A stretch of 64,000 nt of DNA from JABDQW01 sp942492025 (GCA_942492025.1 CALODJ010000010.1:62001-126000); one strand, 5' to 3'. Shown: positions 1 to 8,445, numbered from the stretch's first letter. Notes: generated by a model not told the origin, from the letters alone. Program-made: numbers and translations.

Positions 1-40
1 GATTGCATCTATCGCTTGAACTCGCGCGCGACAAACAGCA

Positions 41-142
41 AATTATTGAACATGGTATTTTTCATGGTATTAGCGCTTATCCAGAGAATTAAGCTGTCGA
101 TATCAAATCGAAAATGGCTCATTGACAGTAGAGAGGGAGTGA
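41..142 (+). repeat. R repeat, copy 1 (degenerate 3' end)
   Basis: First copy of a ~105-bp dispersed repeat. It begins with two direct copies of CATGGTAT 12 bp apart (49-70), then an AT-rich middle containing TTAAGCTGTCGATAT, and ends with a decayed form of the block that reads CTCGTTTACAATCGAG in good copies. A short TGGCTGGCA tract follows. Full copies recur at 955, 2643, 7150, 8212, 10490, 23391 and 62355, all in this orientation. An ORF can be read through the repeat but nothing suggests that it is a gene. Confidence 0.85.
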
Positions 143-229
143 TCGACACTGGCTGGCAACAGCACGCGTTAGCGGCTTCAGCAGTATGTGCAGCAAATCG
201 GGTGCGGATTTAAATTTTCAGCAATAGTC

Positions 230-556
230 CTAACGAATCAGTCGTCGCTGAAGTAACGTGGGCATATCCCGGCGGCCATCAAGAATGCAGTGAATGAAAA
301 CATCCTGACGGATTGCCTCATAGATGACTCGGTATGGTTTGAAGTAGACTTCCCGGTAGTTTGTTACACCGATTCGATCGAGTTCTGGCGGGACGTGTCC
401 TCGTTCGGGCAGTTCGGTAAGTCGCGTGCAGAGGGATTCCAATTGATCCAGTACATAATTTGCATTCTCCGCAGAGTCGTGGAGAGCAATATGGCGGTAG
501 ATATCGATGAGATCCTGTTCTGCTTCCTCGGTAAGCCGGACGCGATAGCGTTTCAC
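230..556 (-). CDS. ParE/RelE-family toxin
   Basis: A 108-residue protein of the RelE/ParE superfamily. It opens with YRVRLTEEAEQDL, the usual first strand and helix, and carries the conserved YREVYFKPYRVIYE core followed by the HCILDGRRD end. Toxins of this family inhibit gyrase (ParE) or cleave mRNA on the ribosome (RelE); the sequence alone does not say which. The start overlaps the end of the antitoxin gene by 4 bp, so the two are translationally coupled and co-transcribed. Length is normal and no damage is seen. The pair sits between two R repeats like a cassette. Confidence 0.88.
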   Translation of the reverse strand: MKRYRVRLTEEAEQDLIDIYRHIALHDSAENANYVLDQLESLCTRLTELPERGHVPPELDRIGVTNYREVYFKPYRVIYEAIRQDVFIHCILDGRRDMPTLLQRRLIR

Positions 557-834
557 TCAGTATCTTTCCCGACGTGCTTTCGAACATCGGCAAAGGCTTT
601 CTTTAGGGGCTTGCTTCGGCCTTCCTGAATGCTTTTCGAGCTTAGAGCCAGCATCTTGAGCAGTGCCAGCGATTCCTGGGTTTGTTCATAACTGGCGATA
701 TCCTGGAGTACGGCTTTGGCTTCACCGTGTTGTGTGATTACCATGGTATGTTGCCCCTCGCTAACGTCCCGCAGAACCTCGGCGGTATGGCTTTTTAAAT
801 AGCTAATGGGTTTGACCGATTCGCTCAGTTTCAT
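553..834 (-). CDS. Phd/YefM-family antitoxin
   Basis: A 93-residue antitoxin. The N-terminus (MKLSESVKPISYLKSHTAEV) is typical of the DNA-binding Phd/YefM fold, followed by VITQHGEAKAVLQDIASYE. The C-terminal half is basic and would wrap the toxin encoded directly downstream. It is the first gene of a two-gene operon, and an inverted repeat just upstream (861-889) is a likely autoregulatory operator. It pairs with the ParE/RelE toxin at 230-556. Confidence 0.9.
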   Translation of the reverse strand: MKLSESVKPISYLKSHTAEVLRDVSEGQHTMVITQHGEAKAVLQDIASYEQTQESLALLKMLALSSKSIQEGRSKPLKKAFADVRKHVGKDTE

Positions 835-860
835 GGGTTGTGTTCCTTGGTGATTCTAAT

Positions 861-889
861 GGTACTAAATATAGACCATATTTGGTGCC
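861..889. promoter_or_regulatory. Probable operator of the first toxin-antitoxin pair
   Basis: Imperfect inverted repeat with 12-bp arms (GGTACTAAATAT and ATATTTGGTGCC, 10 of 12 complementary) around a 5-bp centre, 27 bp upstream of the antitoxin start. Position and AT-rich symmetry fit a Phd/YefM operator. This is inferred from position and symmetry only. Confidence 0.5.
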
Positions 890-954
890 AGTGTAAAGGT
901 GGTCGCGCAGGGTATTTGCCGGGAAGCTGGATTTGAAAAGTGGCGATTAGCAGC

Positions 955-1127
955 AATTTTTGAACATGGTATTTTTCATGGTACTACCACTGATCTCCAT
1001 AATTAAGCTATTGATATTAATATGTAAAAATGGCTCGTTTACAATTGAGTGGGAGTAGCTGGAATTTTTAACACATTGATTTATAATAATTAAAATAATC
1101 TAATCGACAATATAATCTGCATCATCA
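955..1127 (+). repeat. R repeat, copy 2, with 70-bp extension
   Basis: Full R repeat (955-1058) followed by an AT-rich extension (1059-1127) containing TTAACACATTGA and ending ATCTGCATCATCAAT. The same extension follows copy 5 at 8317-8386. A second partial R start (ATGGTATTTTTCATGGTA, 1128-1146) follows directly, and related CCATGG/CCATGAG pieces continue to about 1215. The left flank GCGATTAGCAGCA is shared with copies at 23391 and 63726. No gene is seen between 890 and 1248. Confidence 0.85.
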
Positions 1128-1248
1128 ATGGTATTTTTCATGGTATTTCACGCGCGCTGTAACGCAAAAACCAGTGATACCATGAGAGGTAGATTGGTGC
1201 TGCCATGGTATTGAGGGCGCTCGGCCGAGTATGCAATTGATGACTGCT

Positions 1249-2487
1249 TTACGAGCCCCAGAGTGTGGACAGGGGAGCAGCCCATAGGTTGCTACCCAGA
1301 GGCATTGTTTCATCACCATCGTACAGCAGCACACCTGCTGTGAACTGATCACCGGACAGGCTGACGAGTTTTTTCAATCCACGCAGATCTCGCTCTTTAA
1401 CGGTGGCAGAGGCTTTTACTTCGACGCCGACCAGTTGTCCTGCGCTGTTCTCAATCACGACATCAACCTCGAACTTGTCCGCATCCCTGTAGTACAGTAG
1501 CCGATAGTCATCATCAGAGGTTGTCGTGTGTTTGAGTAGTTCACCGAATACAAAGCTCTCCAGAATGTGGCCGTAGCCTGTTTTGTCCAACTGAACATCT
1601 TTGTGGCTGATGTTGGTGAGCATGCCCAACAAACCGGAATCGATGAACTGAAGCTTGGGGGTCTTGACCACGCGTTTCAAGCGATTTCGTGCCCATACAT
1701 CAATTCGATTGAGCAGGTACATTTGTTCAAAGACACTGATGTAGCGAGAGACTGTCTTGCCATCGAGACCGACTTGACCGCCTAACTCGGAGTAGTTGCA
1801 CATCTGACCAGCGGTCTGCGCCAGTGCGCGCAGAAAGTGTGGCAACTGAGCCAGTTTATCGATTTCGGCGACATCGCGAACGTCGCGTTGAATAATGGCA
1901 TCTATGTACTGCCGAGCCCAGGCAGTACGTCGTTTTTCCGTTGGCCTCGCAACCGCTTCCGGGTAGCCTCCACGTAGAACACGCTCGACCAGATTGCTGC
2001 CGAGTACAGGGGGATTCGCTGTCAGGATTTCTCCGGCAAAAACGCGATCTATCCAGTTTGCCGGTCTGTTCTCGATTTCACTCTGCGACAGAGGTAAAAG
2101 CATCAGGGTTTCCATACGCCCGGCCAGTGAATCTGCAACCGCGGGTAGCGCCATCAGATTGGCTGAGCCAGTCAGCAGAAAGCGCCCGGGGCGTCGATCC
2201 TCATCGACGCTTTTCTTGATAGCCAGAAGCAACTGGGGCACTCGCTGGATTTCATCGATGACGGCGCGATCCAGATTGCGAATCATGCCGACCGGATCTT
2301 CACGTGCCGACAATAATGTCAGTTCATCATCCAGAGTCAGGTAGTGCAGTCCCCGTTCGGTGAATTGGCGTACCAGGGTTGTTTTGCCAGCTTGGCGCGG
2401 TCCGGCAAGCAAAACTACGGGTGTATCCAGTAAAGCCTCATCAATTCGTGGTTCAATCCATCGGGGATACAGGGATGGTATATTCAT
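1249..2487 (-). CDS. AAA ATPase with DUF4143 domain
   Basis: A 412-residue protein of the AAA_14/DUF4143 family. An N-terminal P-loop (GPRQAGKTTL) and Walker B (AVIDEIQ) lead to a sensor-like LLTGSANLM, then a winged-helix-like segment (LDGKTVSRYISVFEQ). The C-terminal domain has the D-x(n)-EVDVVIE...VEVKAS pattern of a PD-(D/E)XK-like nuclease fold. Families like this are common single-gene occupants of defence islands; the biochemical role is not established. The gene is alone between R repeats. Two spaced copies of an ACGTAAAATAYGG motif lie directly upstream and suggest autoregulation. A homologue lies at 8446-9630. Confidence 0.85.
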   Translation of the reverse strand: MNIPSLYPRWIEPRIDEALLDTPVVLLAGPRQAGKTTLVRQFTERGLHYLTLDDELTLLSAREDPVGMIRNLDRAVIDEIQRVPQLLLAIKKSVDEDRRPGRFLLTGSANLMALPAVADSLAGRMETLMLLPLSQSEIENRPANWIDRVFAGEILTANPPVLGSNLVERVLRGGYPEAVARPTEKRRTAWARQYIDAIIQRDVRDVAEIDKLAQLPHFLRALAQTAGQMCNYSELGGQVGLDGKTVSRYISVFEQMYLLNRIDVWARNRLKRVVKTPKLQFIDSGLLGMLTNISHKDVQLDKTGYGHILESFVFGELLKHTTTSDDDYRLLYYRDADKFEVDVVIENSAGQLVGVEVKASATVKERDLRGLKKLVSLSGDQFTAGVLLYDGDETMPLGSNLWAAPLSTLWGS

Positions 2488-2499
2488 GCAGATACAGTA

Positions 2500-2534
2500 C
2501 CGTAAAATACGGATTACATCAACGTAAAATATGG
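2500..2534. promoter_or_regulatory. Tandem operator-like sites upstream of DUF4143 gene
   Basis: CCGTAAAATACGG (2500-2512, a palindrome with 5-bp arms) and ACGTAAAATATGG (2522-2534) are start-to-start 22 bp apart, about two helical turns. The first ends 13 bp from the start codon of the minus-strand ATPase gene. A repressor bound here would cover the promoter or ribosome site. Confidence 0.5.
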
Positions 2535-2642
2535 AACATAAGGGCGGTAAATTAGGAGGGTGACAGGTGGGTGTAAGCGGCCTTCAAACAGGAGTGAATC
2601 GTGTAATACTTAACTGAACGAATCATTTTCATGTCGATCAGC

Positions 2643-2749
2643 AGGAATTTCTGAGCATGGTATTTTTCATGGTATTACCGCATATGCCAATAACTAAGCT
2701 ATCGATATCAAATCGGAAAAATGGCTCGTTTACAATCGAGTGGGAGTGA
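2643..2749 (+). repeat. R repeat, copy 3
   Basis: Full copy with intact CTCGTTTACAATCGAG end, followed by a TGGCA-rich tract (2750-2797: repeated TGGCA/GGCAGGCA units). It lies between the DUF4143 gene and the AbiE/TOTE operon. The 414-bp gap 2488-2901 holds only this repeat, the operator sites above and no recognisable gene. Confidence 0.9.
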
Positions 2750-2901
2750 CTGGCACTGGCAGGCAATGTCTGGCACTGACTGACAACGGCAGGCACCAAA
2801 ATCAGGATATTGGTTCAAGCTGCCATATGGTTCGTCTGCGCTAAAAATCTGTGGTTAATCGATCTGCTGAAAACCTTTTAATCTTTCCCTGAAAGATCTG
2901 C

Positions 2902-5343
2902 TTACAAATTCATTCCAACCTCTTCGGTGCTGTACCCCATTGCACGATACCCACGCAAGCGTTTTTCAAACATTCTAGCCAGCATAGGTACATTGCGGTC
3001 CATGTAATCGTAAATGTGGACTTCGGTTTTATCAGGATGCAGGCGGTGCAGCCTGCCGGCATACTGAATCAGGGTTCCTTTCCAGGATACAGGTAGTGCA
3101 AGAAACAAGGTATCCAGTCTCGCATCGTCAAACCCTTCTCCAATGTAACGCCCGGTTGCGAGAACCAGCCGTTCTTCACTGTCAGGAATGGCGGCCAGCC
3201 GGCTCAGATCATCACGACGTTTTTTACTTCCTCTTCCTCCCTGAAGGACTACAAGGTTGCGCGTAAAATTACGCAATCGGTCAGCAAAGTATTTAAGGTG
3301 TTCCTTGCGCTCAGTCAGCAGGATCGGTGATCTGCCTGCTTCGAGAGTATGCAGGACGTCATTGAATATCATGTTGTTGCGTTGTTCGTCAGTGGCGAGC
3401 CGCCGGTATAGGTCCTGAATACGCAGGTCGCCGCTATCATCAAAGCTCGATTCCGTGTCGCGGATGATCAGTTTGTGGATGAAAGGGCGTTGTACTGCCT
3501 GGGTTCGTGCATCTACGCTAAATCGAACCGGACCTAACTGCATCTCGATTATCGGGTGATGCCCGTCACGGCGTTGCGGTGTTGCGGTCAGGCCGGTAAT
3601 GAATTTTGCTCTGACTTCAGCCAGGACGCGCTCAAAGGATACTGCGGGTAGGTGATGGCATTCATCGACAATCACGTGGCCATAGTAGGCTACCAGGTCA
3701 TCTACATTGTCTTTGCGCACCAGGCTTTGAATCATAGCGACATCGAGTTGGCCATTGGGCTTGTGTTTGCCGCCTCCGATTTGTCCGATATCTCTGGGCT
3801 CCAGTCCGAGGAACAGAGCAAGCTGTGTAATCCACTGATCGAGTAACGGCTGGCGATGTACCAGTATCAGGGTATTACTTTGTCGCTCGGCAGTCAGCCA
3901 GGCGCCCACGACAGTCTTGCCGGTACCCGGGGGTGCAGCGAAGACACCGATATTCTGTTTACACAGTATGCTCACGGCCTGTTGCTGGATGTCCGTGAGT
4001 TTGCCATTGAACTGTACATTCAAGGGTTCACCGGGATGGCGCTGATCATCGAGAGTCAGCGTGCTGTCGTACTGTTGCAGCAAGTCTACGAGTTCATCCT
4101 GGCAACCGCGGGGCAGGGCAATGTGCCGGGATAAGTCCTCAGCACAGCTGATCACCCGTGGTGTTAACGCTGTTGACAGGCGCATGTTCTGCTTTTTATA
4201 GAATTCTGGATTCTGGAAAGCTGCCAGTCGCTTGATTTGGTTGATCAGAGCAGATGGCAGATCCGCTTTATCCACGAACAGGCGTTGTGCAATTACGGCA
4301 TGAACTTCGGTGGGGATGTGTTCAGTGATAGGTGCCCTCTCGGGCCGCCCGGAGGGTGGCCGCTCCCATGGGGATTCAGCCTTTTCGTCATCACTTGTGA
4401 AGGTATATCGAACGCCGATAATCTTTCCCTGCCGGGTGGCATCATGAGCGATGGATTCTATGGTAGATGGGGCTATTCGTGAATGCGATGCAAGAAAGGC
4501 TCATTGATTCGGATGGGGCTGGAAGTTTTCGTCAAGAAAGACCGTATTGTCAGCTTGCCGTGGTTCATATTGTAACGGTAGGGCGATCAGGTTGCCAAAG
4601 CCGCCACGTGGCAGGGTATCCTGGTTGGGGAACAGACGATCATAGGAACTCATGGCCAGTTGATGACGGCGAGACATGGTTTCGGTGATGAGATAACATC
4701 CCATGCGTCGTGCGCTGACAGCGGGGACTGGTGTGCTGAAGAAGAACCAGACATGAGCGCCATTACCCGATCGCGAGCGTTCAACTGCGGCAGGGATACC
4801 AAGGTCGTTGCAGGTATCGATGAAGGCCGCCACGTCTTCGGCCCAACCTTCCTTGTCAAAGTCAGCAGCAAGAAACCAGCAGGTTTCATCCTTGAGCAGG
4901 GGATAGATACCGACGGTGTGCTGACCTTGCAAGTGGTCGAGAACGGTTTTATCGTTGAGCGGTAAAAATGTCTGGTTCGGGCAGTCGCTGCACTTTACCC
5001 TGGGTTTTTCACAGACGTTGCGTACCCACTCATTGCTACAAGCTGGTGAATACCCTTTTCTGCCGGTCTTTATGCTTATCCATAGCTTTGGGTAGACATC
5101 GTCCCGGCCACGGAATAGCTGGCGGAATAGATGGACTTTTCCTTCAGCGGAGGTGGGTATGTCAGCGTGAGGCTGTATTGCCGGGGCAGAGAGGTCGACA
5201 GGCTTTGATACCATGGTGGTGAGTTCTTGCTTGAGTTCCGCCAATCGCCTCCGGCTTTCGTCGTGTCTATGTGCAAGTTCAGCGAGACTCTCTTCTTCTC
5301 GGGCGATCGCTTCACGTAGAGATTGTTCTTTGGTCAGCGCCAT
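2902..5343 (-). pseudogene. TOTE-type primase-helicase, split by one in-frame TGA
   Basis: One reading frame of 813 codons interrupted by a single TGA at 4501-4503. The N-terminal half has an archaeo-eukaryotic primase fold of the TOTE conflict-system type: a coiled-coil start, a Cys cluster (CSDCPNQTF), the FLAADFDKEGW catalytic Asp motif and SRSGNGAHVWFFF. The C-terminal half is a superfamily 2 helicase with APPGTGKT, DECHH, TGLTATPQR and QYAGRLHRLH. The frame continues without a shift after the TGA (AFLASHSRIAP...), where family members would be expected to have Trp, so a TGG-to-TGA change is the simplest explanation. A GTG at 4275 could restart the helicase part. The start at 5343 is chosen because it overlaps the AbiEii frame by 10 bp. 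It is the last gene of the AbiEi-AbiEii operon. Confidence 0.8.
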
Positions 5344-6251
5344 GGTCCACCGGCTTCCCACTCCGCCATGAATTCGTGTTCCTGGAGTGCTGCTTGTGTG
5401 GGTGGAAGCAGGAAGCTTTCCAGCAAGCCGCAAACCTTCATTAATGAGGGCGGGTTGGCCGCAAGGTCACCCTTGCGTATGAAAGCATTCCACTGATTGT
5501 TCTTCTGAGTATCTTCATGGAATTCGGCGCTGAGTCCGGATGGTGTGTGTTCCGGCAGCGGTGTCCGGCGTCGCGAGAATGTGTTGCGGATGGCCCCGGA
5601 GAGAGTTTCCCCGTCGAAGTCGAACTCGCGGGCGATCACCCAAAGATCGTAGAAGTCTTTCATTCTGCTATTCGCCATGCCCAGGTTGACCAGTGCCTGG
5701 TATTTCTCCGCCACTACAGTCTCGCGGGGATACGCTCTCAAATATGGCGCGGGATTGCCCAACAGAGTATGTTATTCGATTTCTCTCGCCTCGGGTGTCA
5801 CGGCATCCCCGAAACCGATGTCGGCCTGAATGGGTACCCGGGCACCGGCCAGGTCGCCGATCAGCCTCACGCGTGTACCGCCATACTCTGTCACGTCTCG
5901 GATAACTTCGACCTGCACACTGTCCGCTACCAGTGTCAATCCGTCGTCCTCAACAGGAATGTCACAGAGTTCGCGAAAGATCTCCTGCAGACCTGCTTCG
6001 CTGTTGTCGCCGAAGGCCAGAAAATCGACATCGCGTGTCGCGCGGTGCGGCTGGTCACCCCACAAAACGAACAACATCGCGCCCTTCAGAATGAAGCGGT
6101 CCCGATAACCCGATTGGCTGAGGCGGTACAAGAGCCGTTCCAGGCCATACTGTGTCAGGAGCAATTGAAAATCCTCACCTCGTTTCCTTGCCAGTGCCAG
6201 TAATCGGTCACGTACTGAGGCAGCTGTATTCTTTCCGCGTTTATCTTTCAT
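5334..6251 (-). pseudogene. AbiEii-type nucleotidyltransferase toxin, split by one in-frame TAA
   Basis: A 305-codon frame of the AbiEii/AbiGii toxin family (type IV toxin-antitoxin). The nucleotidyltransferase core is visible as FILKGAMLFVLWG followed by RATRDVDFLAFGD. The frame is broken by TAA at 5772-5774. It resumes without a shift as HTLLGNPAPYLRAYPRE and MKDFYDLW, the usual C-terminal half of the family. The consensus at the stop is Tyr, so TAT/TAC to TAA is likely. A TTG at 5762 could restart a fragment but would lack the catalytic Asp residues. The start ATG at 6251 overlaps the AbiEi stop (ATGA). Confidence 0.85.
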
Positions 6252-6859
6252 GTCGCGAGCGCCTCCAGATAGGGTCGCATGACGTTGCGGACGCGGCAGA
6301 TATCGGCATAGTGCCAAAGATTGTCCATGGTGCAACGTCGTGCCCGCAGGCACTCCCTGAGTGCCTCGATGGCCACATCCAGGCCGATTTTGTTCCGGTA
6401 TTTGAAACAATCGGCGACGGTCTTGGCAGGGGAGTATACCTGTACGGACACTCCCTCGATCTGGTGCTCCTCCACGCCTGCATTGAGTGCGGCCTGCGAG
6501 AAGTGCACGATACGCAGTGGCGGATACTCGAGACGCGGCCGCCAGGCCTTCTCGCCGATGGCCAGCCAGACCTCAAATGGCCCCTGGGTCGTCAGTTCGT
6601 GAAAGCGCAGGGCAGACAGCAGGCACACCACACCTTTAGGCACACGTTTGCTGGCCTCAGCCAGCGAGTGGTGTTCGGTGGCTCCGCCCCCCGGCAGGAC
6701 ATACAGCCCCCGGCCAATGCGCTGCAGCTTGCCGGCAGCACAGAGGCGGCTAAGATAAGTCCGGGAAATTCCGTAGGGGTCCATGTCACGCGGGCGTAGG
6801 ACACCCGCTTTCCTGACTAGTTTCAGGACTTTGTCTGTCTTTGATGTTTGGGTAGCCAT
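6248..6859 (-). CDS. AbiEi-family antitoxin / transcriptional regulator
   Basis: A 203-residue type IV antitoxin. It starts with a winged-helix domain (VLRPRDMDPYGISRTYLSRL) followed by RIGRGLYVLPGG, then the C-terminal AbiEi domain with VCLLSALRFHELTTQ and SPAKTVADCFKYRNKIG. AbiEi proteins repress their own operon and counteract the nucleotidyltransferase toxin without stable binding to it. It is intact, unlike the two genes behind it. Its stop overlaps the toxin start by 4 bp. An imperfect inverted repeat at 6870-6917 is a plausible binding site. Confidence 0.9.
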   Translation of the reverse strand: MATQTSKTDKVLKLVRKAGVLRPRDMDPYGISRTYLSRLCAAGKLQRIGRGLYVLPGGGATEHHSLAEASKRVPKGVVCLLSALRFHELTTQGPFEVWLAIGEKAWRPRLEYPPLRIVHFSQAALNAGVEEHQIEGVSVQVYSPAKTVADCFKYRNKIGLDVAIEALRECLRARRCTMDNLWHYADICRVRNVMRPYLEALAT

Positions 6860-6869
6860 GATATCGTGA

Positions 6870-6917
6870 TGTTACATTACCTAGGGGAAAATGCAAAAAT
6901 TCCAAGGAAACGTAACA
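6870..6917. promoter_or_regulatory. Probable AbiEi operator
   Basis: Imperfect inverted repeat with arms at 6870-6889 (begins TGTTAC, includes CCTAGG) and 6900-6917 (ends CGTAACA, includes CCAAGG), starting 11 bp upstream of the AbiEi start codon. Long inverted repeats at this position are the known mode of AbiEi autorepression. The assignment here rests on position and symmetry. Confidence 0.5.
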
Positions 6918-6952
6918 CCATGATGCTTGAAGCTATGAGCGTAGACCTCTGA

Positions 6953-7149
6953 AAGAGCCATCCTGCATGATTTCACCCATTTGCCATCTTGCATCGTGTA
7001 TCGCCACGATCTTCAGCGGGTGAGGATTGTTCGCATCTGGCGAAGCGAGCGATTGCCGCATCTTTCCGCAGTGGTGGATGATGAAGCACCGTAGCCGGTG
7101 GAACAAGGTTGATCGATAACTGGTCGATCCGAATCTAAGGTGATTTACC
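6953..7149. repeat. Duplicated block preceding an R repeat (copy 1)
   Basis: About 200 bp that reappears, diverged, at 62150-62354, again directly before an R repeat. Shared pieces include CAGCGGGTG followed by GATTGTTCG. On the minus strand both copies encode a similar open stretch (PLKIVAIHDARWQM here, PLEIVTVPNAKWRM in the other), so this may be the tail of a lost gene carried with the repeat. Confidence 0.6.
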
Positions 7150-7257
7150 AGGAATTTCTGAACATGGTATTTTTCATGGTATTACCACATACACTGGCAA
7201 TTAACACATTGATATTAAGAGGTAAAAATGTCTCGTTTACAATCGAGTGGGAGTGAC
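7150..7257 (+). repeat. R repeat, copy 4
   Basis: Full copy with intact ends, followed by a TGGCA-rich tract (7258-7305) nearly identical to the one after copy 3. The gap 6860-7521 holds the AbiEi operator, the duplicated block, this repeat and, from 7306 to 7521, nothing recognisable. Confidence 0.9.
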
Positions 7258-7521
7258 CTGAACTGGCAGGCAATGTCTGGCACTGACAGGCAACGGCAGG
7301 TACTGGAACGGCTGATTTTATATGTGAAGGGCTGCCATGAATAAACCGGGCTTCATATAAGAAACAGCCTGGGTTCGATGCTGACTTGCTTCAGGAGAGG
7401 AATTGCCCAGGGACGGTTGTTCATATGCTGTTGTGACTTTAGGTATGCGCGTCATGTGCGGTCAGCAGGCAAGCAGTAATGTATAGGTGTTCCCTCTCAG
7501 CAGTTTGGCTGATTGGAAGAA

Positions 7522-7824
7522 TCAAAGGTGCTTCACCGGATCCATATGCTGATGGAGTACTCGTACAATCACAATGCCGCGGGCGTGTTTTTTGTAATAC
7601 AGAATATGGCTTTCGTAAGGGAAGCTGAGTAGCCCCTCAGAGAGTGTCTCGCGTGTCGTTCCAAGGTCTGGGTTTTCAGCAAGGAGTTGTGCGCGCGTTT
7701 CCAGGCCGTCAAGGTAAGTATTAGCTTGAGAGACTCCCCACTCTTGGATGGTATGGTCGATGATACCTTCAAGATCACGTTCCGCTACGTCCGTGAATTG
7801 GTAGCGGGCGCTGCGCCTCGCCAC
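7522..7824 (-). CDS. ParE-family toxin (second pair)
   Basis: A 100-residue RelE/ParE-superfamily toxin. It begins SARYQFTDVAERDLEGI, continues with the LGTTRETLSEGLLSFPYESHILYYKK core and ends IVIVRVLHQHMDP, which is the typical ParE C-terminus. The start is GTG, 3 bp after the antitoxin stop, so expression is coupled to the antitoxin. It is complete and not closely similar to the toxin at 230-556. Confidence 0.9.
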   Translation of the reverse strand: MARRSARYQFTDVAERDLEGIIDHTIQEWGVSQANTYLDGLETRAQLLAENPDLGTTRETLSEGLLSFPYESHILYYKKHARGIVIVRVLHQHMDPVKHL

Positions 7825-7827
7825 GGC

Positions 7828-8088
7828 CTAGCCAGTTACCCGTTTGCGTAATTTGTCGATGACGGATTTGCCATCACTGACTTTTCCGGCCTGCAGGTCG
7901 GCGATACCTTGCTCGATTGACTGCTTCAGATGCGCCTCTTTCAGCGCCACAAGCTGCGCATATTCAGACGCCGAGATCACCACGGCAACGGGTTTGCCAT
8001 TGCGGTTGATGCCAACGGGGCCGTGTTGTGCGTTGATAAGAACCTCACCGAATTCGCGTTTGGCGTCACTGGCGTTGAGTATTTTCAT
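7828..8088 (-). CDS. Phd/YefM-family antitoxin (second pair)
   Basis: An 86-residue antitoxin with the Phd/YefM start (MKILNASDAKREFGEVLINA) and the GPVGINRNGKPVAVVISASEY motif. The C-terminal 40 residues are charged and probably bind the toxin. The AT-rich stretch just upstream (8095-8135, ATTAAATTAATCAAATT and relatives) is likely to contain both promoter and operator. The pair lies between R copies 4 and 5. Confidence 0.9.
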   Translation of the reverse strand: MKILNASDAKREFGEVLINAQHGPVGINRNGKPVAVVISASEYAQLVALKEAHLKQSIEQGIADLQAGKVSDGKSVIDKLRKRVTG

Positions 8089-8211
8089 AGCAGACCTATT
8101 TTAATTAAATTAATCAAATTGGTTAAATTCTAGCCTTTACAGCACGTCATGTCTAGCTGTGGCTGCAGCTGATTGGTGCAATGCGAAACAGGTGTTGTTA
8201 CCGAAGAGAGG

Positions 8212-8386
8212 CACAACTAAACATGGTATTTTTCATGGTATTCTCACTAGTGCCTACAAATAAGCCATTGATATTAAATGATAGAAAATGCTCGTTTACA
8301 ATCGAGTGGGAGTGACCGGAATTTGTAACACATTGAATAACATAATTAAAACAATCCAATTGATAATATAATCTGCATCATCAATA
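8212..8386 (+). repeat. R repeat, copy 5, with extension
   Basis: Full R repeat (8212-8316) with the same AT-rich extension seen after copy 2 (8317-8386, TAACACATTGAA to GCATCATCAAT). In this copy the outer ends TAAAC (8219-8223 region) and GTTTA are exactly complementary. Confidence 0.88.
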
Positions 8387-8409
8387 TCGAACGACCATCC
8401 GCTTTAATC

Positions 8410-8442
8410 TTGTAAATCAGGAGGAGCGCTCCTAAAATACAA
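8410..8442. promoter_or_regulatory. Dyad covering the ribosome-binding region of the second DUF4143 gene
   Basis: A perfect 12-bp palindrome AGGAGCGCTCCT (8422-8433) sits inside outer arms TTGTA (8410-8414) and TACAA (8438-8442), ending 3 bp before the ATG at 8446. The best Shine-Dalgarno (GGAGG, 8420-8424) lies within the stem. Either a repressor site or an RNA hairpin limiting translation would fit. Confidence 0.5.
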
Positions 8443-8445
8443 GGT

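Noticed and set aside
16..213. 65-codon plus-strand ORF at the window start
   Set aside because: It is a translation of R copy 1; similar ORFs arise at other R copies (MVFFMVL) and vary without coding constraint.
4275..4503. TGA recoding or selenocysteine at the TOTE stop
   Set aside because: Trp is the expected residue, TGA ends many intact genes here, and no SECIS-like hairpin was evident; nonsense mutation is simpler.
5517..6203. 228-codon plus-strand ORF over AbiEii
   Set aside because: Antisense to a clear nucleotidyltransferase frame; no domain, no ribosome site.
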